Source of the DNA: Sympetrum striolatum | Lineage: Eukaryota; Arthropoda; Insecta; Odonata; Libellulidae | Assembly (NCBI GenBank): GCA_947579665.1 | Contig: OX388345.1 | Span: forward strand, 71,291,454 to 71,355,453 | Reading direction: 5' to 3' | DNA: 64,000 bases | Shown here: piece by piece, positions 58,701-64,000 of the stretch | Position numbering within the stretch: the stretch's first letter is position 1 | How the letters are laid out: every line of letters starts with the position of its first letter | The notes under the pieces: generated by a model | The model's database searches: none | What the model was told of the DNA's origin: nothing | What the model saw: only the letters and a program-made list of their open reading frames with translations | Position numbers and translations under genes: made by a program

Positions 58701-61700
58701 ATTTCCTTAGGCAAAATTGTTTTATATATTGCAGATGTATTATTAAATGTTTTTTATGAAGCAAGCTCTGAATGAGTAAAAGCTTAGCTTATGCATGAGA
58801 ACCAAAGTTAAATATTTGATTTAAAGAATGAAATTGACAGTATGTTTTCAAAACTTCAAACAAACACATAAAACCAGGTTTTCACAAACTTTGAAGAAGT
58901 TGACCTCCTCGGAAAAAAACATAGCAGCCTGGCATTTCCCTGGAATGTTTGAAACATACAATGAACTAATGGCTTCAAATATATTTTAATTTTCATGCAT
59001 TATCTCTATCAGATTGATAATAGCACAACCTAAAACAAATATGATTTAATTTTGATACTCTTTCCCAAAGAGATCAATCAAGGATAAATAATTTCTTAGT
59101 AAATCAAACACTTCTTGCATAGCACAATGCAAACTCTACTCTTTCTCAGAATATTAGTGTTTAAAAAGCAAAATAGCAAAACAACAGATTTTTCTAAATT
59201 GGTAAATGCAAAACTAATGGTTAAAAGAATATAAGTATACCACTTCTGAATGAATTAATAATGCTAGTGGCCAAAAGTAAGCATGAAAATTTTATATTCA
59301 AAGGTAAAATGTCATGACAATGGAATGCGTATAATTTGAAGCCAAAAATCAGGAGATTTGAAACATCACAGACTATTATTAAATAATCTCTACTTTGAGA
59401 TGATAGACATTTCTACATCTAAATCTATAATAATTAATCTAATCAAATTAGATCAAGCATTAAAATTATGGAGTTATTGATACAGTTGAGAACATGAAAA
59501 TATCTTTAAGTTATCTTACTGAAGTATCCAATGAAGCGAACCAACTCGTACGTGACCTCTCCAGACACGTCATGATCTCCTCTGCGGAGATGGCAGGAAA
59601 AAGAAACTTGATTTTCTGAAATGAGGAACAAAGTTGGTGAAATGAGTGAAAGTGTTGTCAATGAAAAGGAAGGATGATGCATGAATAAGAATTACAATAA
59701 AATCTATGAAATAAATTTGCACAAACAATATTTATTTCCTCAAACATAACTACTTCAATCTCCCTCAATATTTGGAATTATGTTCAATGTTATGAACTTT
59801 GTTTGAGTTCCTTGAGTTCCCTTGAAAATTCCCTAAGATTCTCTTCACATTATTTCAAAAATGCCTTCCCTGTATAAACCCCTGTAGGAAGAGTTAAAAA
59901 TAATAAGTATTTCTATAGCCTTTTTGCCAAATAGTGGCAGATGACATCATGGAAGAGCGGAGGAGATAGGGAACTTTTGAGAGGTAATGGCCAGCCATGG
60001 TTTCTGCGTATAAACTAATTTTGGTTAGGAGTATTCTTTGTTTGCGCATGTCTCCCCTCTTAACAAGTCCTTCCTCTTCTATTTTATTGAGTTGGATTAA
60101 GCCCACCTGTGCTATGGAGTATCCACCACTATTTGGTGAAAGGACTATACCAATATGATATCAATTATGATAGCTTTAAACATGATGCAGAAAAGATGCA
60201 TCAATACCAGAGGAATATTATTCTTCTCATACAGCAATCATAGGGCAGGATTAGTGCACGATAATCACATTTCTTCTTTTAGTTTTTTCATTGTACAGCA
60301 CACAATGAATTCAGAATTAACAGCTTATCATTGTGAAAAATTACAACTGAGTAAAGAATGGTTCTTTGTAAAGCTAAGTTTTACCATTCACAGGAGATTT
60401 ACAATTACCAATTTTTGTTGTAAGTTAAGAAAATTTTCATAAATTATACAGTTTGAAGATTCTATGATTATCAAAATTACAGTCAATAATTGAGAAACAT
60501 AAACTTGTAAAAGTAAGTAATAATTTTAAGAAGATGATTCTTAAAGCTAATCGAGTATTTATAGTTTTTCATAATTCATATCTGAAATGTTAAGCAATTT
60601 GTTAACTTTTTGTAACCTAGCCTTGAAAAATACCTCAGAAATCATACAAACCTAAGAACAAGAATGGTTTTATACCAGTCATTATAGATTTTGATCAAGG
60701 TCAATTGTACATCACACTACAATTAATGAAAACCATGCTTAAAGTTAGAAGAATGAACCCATACATAGATGAATATGACACCCAATTTATTCAAGAATGT
60801 AAGAAATATAAAAGCTTTCTTATGTACTCACCTTTGTCTTCTGTGTTTGAGAAGTTCTCGTTGGGACTTGACTCTTCATGACCTTCGAAATTGGACATCT
60901 TGGTATTGGGCTGGCGGAGAAGGTGGGAATAGTGATTGGCACTGCTGTCTGATCTAGATGAAGGGTTTGAGGAGTGTGTGACTGGCAGGTTTAAGAGAAG
61001 ACGTCTGAGTTTAGGCCGGTCATGATCAGAAGCTAGATCCAGGAGGGTGTAACGCTGCTGAAGAAGGTCGGATGGTAGGTGTCCCAATAACGAAGTGACA
61101 CCTTCTGATATATAAATAAGTCTACCAGTATTTCCCGAAAACACGATGATGAAACCATCCAAAGCCTGAAATATGCAGATAAGGGTGCATGAGTATATGC
61201 AATTAGAGTCTATATGTATCATATCAATAATCTGAGACTTGTTATTAAAAAATGTTGTCTAGTAACGACAATAACAATCAGCAGTATCAGCAGAATGATT
61301 TTAAAAGAAATGTTTTTTTCAATTCTACTCTGGCACTTGCTTTTCGGATGGAAAAAATTAAACACCACTTCAAAATTAATGGAGATAGCTACTGAAAACA
61401 AAATACTTTGGTGAATCTCTGTGCAATGATCCTTTTCCAGAGTTAGTTTTAAAGATTTTTCCATATACCTACTCAAAAACAAGAGATAAGCTAAAATATG
61501 AAGAAATTATCAATGATGCTAGTTGATGGTTGCTACCACTATTAATTAACTGATATCAGCATTAAACAAGCTAGAAAACCATGAAAGGACATATAAAAAC
61601 TCCCACAAAATTTGAAAACGACCAATCACTTTTAACTTAAACAAAAGGAAATTAGATATTTTTGAGTCATACTATAAAAACACATTAAGAATCAAAATTT

Positions 61701-62313
61701 GTTGAAAACATTACCAGTGACACAAATTTAAAAGGATGAGTCTTGATTGAGACCACATTAGAGCAAAAATATCACATGAATAACAGTACTGCATTATAGC
61801 ATATGAAACTTAAATCGGGAAACAAACCTCCAGAATAAGATGAGTGAATTCCTCATTAGATAAAAAGGATGGTTTCCAATCTTCCTGAATCTCATGTGCT
61901 CTGGACCGCACAGCGATTTCTTTAAGATGATGGAAAAATATATAAGATACAAAATGTTGTCACTTATGTAAAATATAAAAAAACAATTAGTATAAATGAT
62001 GAATTTTAAAATAACACGCTTAACTTACCATTGTGATTCTTTAAGAACGAAATGGTGGACTTTAATACGGTAGATTTGTCCATTTTTCTATTTGTTGTTG
62101 ATACCATTGAACTCAATTCGTTTATGAGCATGTTGAATTGATCTCGTCTTTTCTTTTCGCTTAAATTTCTAGATTTACTGTTAAACAAACGAAAAGAAAT
62201 CAGTTATCACTTAATTAACATAAAATGATAATGACAACAAATAAATCAACGTTTACTGATAGAGTATATACAAACCGTTTTGTGTCATCTTTGTCGTCAA
62301 TATCATCATCCAT
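46332..62313 (-). CDS. Clk: Clock: circadian bHLH-PAS transcription factor (16 coding exons)
   Basis: join on the minus strand: 62313-62276, 62177-62029, 61919-61828, 61165-60832, 59615-59520, 58483-58396, 58140-58009, 57400-57294, 57191-57044, 55871-55588, 54427-54312, 53259-53026, 51773-51549, 50079-49687, 48440-48276, 46745-46332. All introns are GT-AG and the pieces sum to 3,015 nt with no stop, giving 1,004 residues. Domains: bHLH (about 13-62), PAS-A (about 80-237, with a Ser/Asn-rich insertion at 154-204), PAS-B (about 266-346), PAC (346-395), acidic/Lys-Glu linker (395-490), Gln/Pro/His-rich zone (682-740), coiled coil (745-786), Gln/Ser/Pro-rich tail. Nuclear; by family knowledge it heterodimerises with CYCLE/BMAL1 on CACGTG E-boxes to drive period, timeless and others. 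[17 protein letters not shown] is the classic insect CLOCK start, which fixes the ATG chosen here; an upstream in-frame ATG also exists. Confidence 0.96.
47330..47740 (-). mobile_element. Penelope-like remnant in the last Clock intron
   Basis: Minus strand: [20 protein letters not shown] then [16 protein letters not shown] is the YIG half of a GIY-YIG domain (glycine of YIG changed to arginine). After a frameshift [20 protein letters not shown] then LLEISHHI continues it. A GATGACTATGAGTACTTGAA-ACC segment at about 47,365-47,330 looks like the element's 3' end. Same strand as Clock; inactive. Confidence 0.65.
48276..48440 (-). CDS. Clk: Clock coding exon 15
   Basis: Residues 813-867: [19 protein letters not shown], Ser/Pro/Thr-rich, ending [19 protein letters not shown]. 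Acceptor CCCTTCATAG, donor GTAAGG, phase 0/0. Confidence 0.85.
49687..50079 (-). CDS. Clk: Clock coding exon 14: Q/P/H-rich zone and exon-19-type coiled coil
   Basis: Residues 682-812. [17 protein letters not shown] opens a Gln/Pro/His-rich tract. Residues 745-786 ([20 protein letters not shown] then [19 protein letters not shown]) align with the vertebrate CLOCK block containing RQQEELRKIQEQLQMV, encoded by mouse exon 19, whose loss gives the dominant-negative Clock-delta19 protein. Heptad-like Leu spacing predicts a coiled coil. Acceptor TTTTGGCAG, donor GTATGG; phase 0/0, so skipping it would mimic delta19. Confidence 0.93.
51549..51773 (-). CDS. Clk: Clock coding exon 13
   Basis: Residues 607-681: [20 protein letters not shown], then Gln-rich [16 protein letters not shown] and an Ala/Leu/Pro-rich part. 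Acceptor TTTTCTCTCAG, donor GTGAGG, phase 0/0. Confidence 0.87.
53026..53259 (-). CDS. Clk: Clock coding exon 12
   Basis: Residues 529-606: Ser/Met/Asn-rich ([20 protein letters not shown] ... [16 protein letters not shown] ... SSSDHHHQQ). Low-complexity C-terminal half; support comes from frame, CACTAG acceptor and GTAGAG donor, and phase 0 on both sides, so it could be skipped without a frameshift. Confidence 0.85.
54045..54258 (-). mobile_element. tRNA-derived SINE in a Clock intron
   Basis: Minus-strand head CCTTGGTGGCCGAGTGGATA with A box TGGCCGAGTGG and B box GGTTCGAATCC, consistent with a Ser/Leu-type tRNA ancestor. The acceptor ends do not pair, so it is not a tRNA gene. The body (about 54,060-54,140) folds into a long hairpin (CTGTTGCC, GGTGAAG and CCTCCT pairing with AGGAGG, CTTCACC and GGGCAACAG) and ends in a short A-rich tail near 54,045. 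TTACCA occurs at both flanks and may be part of a target duplication. Confidence 0.75.
54312..54427 (-). CDS. Clk: Clock coding exon 11
   Basis: Residues 490-528: [20 protein letters not shown] then [18 protein letters not shown]. It corresponds to the basic then Ser/Thr-rich segment after PAC in insect CLOCKs. A SINE sits about 50 bp beyond its donor. Confidence 0.85.
55588..55871 (-). CDS. Clk: Clock coding exon 10: charged linker
   Basis: Residues 395-490. [11 protein letters not shown] continues the PAC end (vertebrate SYAEVRAE). It is then highly charged ([33 protein letters not shown]), probably disordered. Acceptor ATTATTTCAG, donor GTGAGT. The plus-strand frames over this exon are antisense shadows. 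Confidence 0.92.
56578..56874. mobile_element. hAT-type miniature element in a Clock intron
   Basis: Left end CACGGGTTTCCAATC; right end read inward CAGGGGTTCCCAACC, the classic hAT terminal form. Flanking octamers CTTTATGG (56,570-56,577) and ATCTATGG (56,875-56,882) agree at 6 of 8 positions, as expected for an old 8-bp hAT target duplication. Interior has GTGTACCA words on both sides and no transposase. Confidence 0.75.
57044..57191 (-). CDS. Clk: Clock coding exon 9: PAC motif
   Basis: Residues 346-395: [49 protein letters not shown]. This is the PAC part that completes PAS-B. Acceptor TCTATTTCAG, donor GTAACT. Confidence 0.95.
57294..57400 (-). CDS. Clk: Clock coding exon 8: PAS-B core
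   Basis: Residues 310-346: [20 protein letters not shown], then [15 protein letters not shown]. This is the most conserved stretch of CLOCK. Donor GTAAGT. Confidence 0.95.
58009..58140 (-). CDS. Clk: Clock coding exon 7: start of PAS-B
   Basis: Residues 266-310: [20 protein letters not shown], then [19 protein letters not shown]. This is nearly identical to other animal CLOCK PAS-B sequences. Acceptor TTTCTTTCAG, donor GTACAG. Confidence 0.95.
58396..58483 (-). CDS. Clk: Clock coding exon 6: PAS-A/PAS-B linker
   Basis: Residues 237-266: [12 protein letters not shown], then a Ser-rich stretch to SEVSDVK. The linker is variable among species; the phase agreement (2 nt taken, 2 nt left) and the FIGYF-RSD junction support the borders. 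Acceptor TTCACCAAG is weaker than the others. Confidence 0.85.
59520..59615 (-). CDS. Clk: Clock coding exon 5: PAS-A C-terminal strands
   Basis: Residues 205-237: [16 protein letters not shown] then [10 protein letters not shown], matching the closing strands of PAS-A (vertebrate version reads NQLEFCCHMLRG...YVKFIGNF). Acceptor ATTTTCAG region, donor GTAAGA. Confidence 0.92.
60832..61165 (-). CDS. Clk: Clock coding exon 4: PAS-A core with insertion
   Basis: Residues 94-205. [20 protein letters not shown] then [15 protein letters not shown] is the PAS-A beta strands and helices. After LLLNL comes about 50 residues rich in Ser, Asn, Glu and His (154-204), ending NFSNTEDK, which is longer than the equivalent loop of human CLOCK. 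Donor GTGAGT. Confidence 0.93.
61828..61919 (-). CDS. Clk: Clock coding exon 3: bHLH-PAS-A link
   Basis: Residues 63-93: [20 protein letters not shown] then [11 protein letters not shown], the highly conserved entry to PAS-A shared with vertebrate CLOCK. It is too short for a simple open-frame search but has clean AAG acceptor and GTTTGT donor borders and the right phases. Confidence 0.92.
62029..62177 (-). CDS. Clk: Clock coding exon 2: bHLH domain
   Basis: Residues 13-63. Basic region [15 protein letters not shown], helix 1 LINELSSMV, loop STTNRKMD, helix 2 [16 protein letters not shown]. These are the CLOCK-type DNA-contact and dimerisation helices. Acceptor TTTGTTTAACAG, donor GTAAGT. 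The displayed frame start at a TTG just upstream of the exon is intronic. Confidence 0.95.
62276..62313 (-). CDS. Clk: Clock coding exon 1: acidic N-terminus
   Basis: Encodes [12 protein letters not shown] plus two bases of R13 and ends at a GTTTGT donor. The exon itself begins upstream at 62,320 after TTTTATTTTAG; CGACATT precedes the ATG (A at -3, G at +4, a good context). Confidence 0.93.
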
Positions 62314-62569
62314 AATGTCGCTAAAATAAAACAAAACTAATTATACTAAAACATTACACAGCAGAAATCACATACATAAAACATTGGAATATTTGATGAA
62401 ATCAGTAGTGTCAGAATCATGCACATACGTAAACTTGTTTCCGATTCACTTCATAAACTGAACAACAATTATTGCTTATTCAGCAAAAATTGCATCCAAG
62501 CCACGTTATTAAACGATATCAATAATTTTTTCATTTGGAATTTTGCATAAGAAACATTTCGCTACATAC

Positions 62570-62653
62570 CTCCGAGCTAAACTACGTTTGAGGAAGCTCG
62601 ATGACATGTTTGCATTACTATCTTCACAACACCTCAGTAAAAACGATTTATCC
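62570..62653 (-). CDS. Clk: Probable upstream Clock exon (5' UTR and possible N-terminal extension)
   Basis: Acceptor TATTTTTAG ending at 62,654 and donor GTATGT starting at 62,569 bound an 84-nt exon. Spliced to 62,320 it gives an open frame: ATG at 62,607 (context CAAACATGT, favourable) reads MSSSFLKRSLARSDI and runs in frame into the canonical MDDDIDDK start, giving a 1,019-residue form. An overlapping out-of-frame ATG at 62,616 opens a 12-codon upstream frame ending within the exon. Whether initiation occurs at 62,607 or 62,313 cannot be told from sequence. Confidence 0.55.
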
Positions 62654-64000
62654 TAAAAATATGATCGATGAATAACAAATACAAAATATCTCTCTGAAAT
62701 CGCATTGTTTGCAGAATCACTCTTGTCATGTCACTTTAATACAATCATTCCAGCTAACACTGTGCCTCCATCACAGAAAAAAATGCAACAAATACTTTCT
62801 GCTGGAGCCTGCTGAAGGTAAAAAACAAGCAATCTTCTGCGCAAGCGCTAGCAGAAGGCTGAGGCTGAGGAGGTGGAAACGGGCTACGTGATCATACGCT
62901 GAATTGGTTGCAATTAATTTCAACGTCAGAATTAGTTTAACATATGGATTTTTTCGGTTCCTCTTATCCAATAAAATTATTAGCAACTTAAAAACTCCGC
63001 ATTGTTCTAGTTATTGAGAATACCTTCGTGAAGTACTAATGGCTAAATTATGCCAAATTTACATTTTAAATTTTATTCGAATAATATCTGTGATCTTTTA
63101 CCACCATATATACTTCGCTGCGGTATCACCTTTGAGATACCAAAAGAGATCTCGATTAAACAAGGTTTGGAAACAAATTACCTTGCCACAAGAGGAAAAT
63201 GATAAAACTTGTGGAAATGTCATAGAAATAGACAAAAAAACGCCGAGCCTCTGAGACGCATAAATCTTTAAAGAGTAAGCATTTTCAAATAAGGTACTCA
63301 AAGAAAAAAGAATATTGTAAAAAATAACATTTGGGATAATATTAATGTAACGCTCGTTAAAAACTAGTAGGCTAGTAGTGGCTAGGTTAGACTGGTTTTA
63401 TCGGCATGACGCCGTTTCCGCGAGCGCTCTCAATCCTTTCAGCGCGCTTAATGCAATTTCTCGAGCGCTTGCTCCGATACCATATAATTTTATCATCTTG
63501 TTTTGTTTCATTTGTTCTTACAATTATAATACTAAAAGAGGTATGAATTTAGTTATTTTTAATTATTTATAAAATATTAGTTTATTAGTACCGCAATGTT
63601 AATTTTTGTAATTTTTCATTTGATCTTTCAAATCGCCTAATAAATTTCTCATTTTAAAAATGGCTTTGGGTTAATATCTCGAAAGCCTAGTTTATTGTAA
63701 AAAACTCATAGTTTCTGCAATTCTGTAAACTAGGTCTTTCGGGATATTTACCTGGTTTTGAATAACGATTATTTTCGTCTTTTCAACTGGGAATGAATTT
63801 TACTTATAATATATAGAAAAATTAAATATTTTCAATTTCGAGTTGTCGGATTGTTTTGCGTTGCTACAACATGAAGTCAAATTTTATATTTAGAAATTCT
63901 CCTATTCAAAATATGTCCGTACTTATCATTGTTTGGGTTCTTTCGTGACATTACCTCATCCGTCAAAGCACTTCTGACAATGTTAAGCCCGGTTCACACG
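62654..64000. other. Upstream flank of Clock
   Basis: It presumably contains first exon and promoter of Clock, but no canonical CACGTG E-box, TATA+Inr pair or further exon could be fixed. A GC-richer patch lies at 63,380-63,480. An inverted repeat at 63,668-63,752 is listed separately. Confidence 0.3.
63668..63752. repeat. Imperfect inverted repeat, 27-bp arms
   Basis: GGGTTAATATCTCGAAAG-CCTAGTTTA (63,668-63,694) against the reverse complement of 63,726-63,752 (GGTAAATATCCCGAAAGACCTAGTTTA): about 23 of 27 match. Spacer 31 bp. It may be a small MITE or cruciform-forming remnant. Confidence 0.7.

Noticed and set aside
1..64000. CRISPR arrays, operons, bacterial defence systems
   Set aside because: The window is eukaryotic; no regularly spaced repeats of CRISPR type or tightly packed prokaryotic genes are present.

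Overview
The window is nuclear DNA of an arthropod, most likely an insect. It is AT-rich, with long GT-AG introns, abundant decayed transposons (Penelope-like, jockey/I-like LINE, pogo-, Tc1/mariner- and hAT-type miniature elements, tRNA-derived SINEs), no operons, and one clearly recognisable host gene, the circadian transcription factor Clock. Nothing bacterial, viral or organellar is seen, and I cannot name the species.

Positions 1-14,300 are a repeat-built region. A roughly 0.5 kb segment near position 1 recurs inverted at about 12.5-13.1 kb, each copy bordered outside by G-rich/C-rich minisatellite, which suggests a large foldback-like structure that continues left of the window. Between the arms lie a tandem ~300 bp duplication, a pogo-type miniature element that still carries a transposase tail with a PCNA-binding-type motif, two different Penelope-like remnants, and a lone exon-like piece of a Neuralized-type NHR domain. 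Positions 14.3-17 kb hold an RNase H-like retroelement domain split into two opposite-strand halves with a core-promoter-like sequence between them, then the 3' end of a LINE.

At 17.9-25.0 kb is a very large, diverged inverted repeat (about 7 kb in all, centre near 21.5 kb). It is followed by degenerate direct repeats (25.3-26.9 kb) and about 15 kb of AT-rich DNA with few signals: a SINE head, a possible terminal exon near 31.6 kb, short hairpins, tandem duplications, and a weak multi-membrane-segment frame at 39.9-40.4 kb.

The right third (46.3-62.7 kb, minus strand) is Clock. I could trace sixteen coding exons from the ATG at 62,313 to the stop at 46,332. All have GT-AG borders and compatible phases, and they sum to 3,015 nt (1,004 aa plus stop). 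The protein has bHLH, PAS-A, PAS-B with PAC, an acidic linker, a Gln/Pro/His-rich stretch, the coiled-coil block equivalent to vertebrate CLOCK exon 19, and a Gln/Ser/Pro-rich C-terminus. An upstream exon at 62,570-62,653 would add an in-frame N-terminal extension. By family knowledge CLOCK pairs with CYCLE/BMAL1 to activate E-box genes such as period and timeless; those partners are not in this window. Clock introns carry a Penelope-like remnant, a SINE and a hAT-type miniature element.
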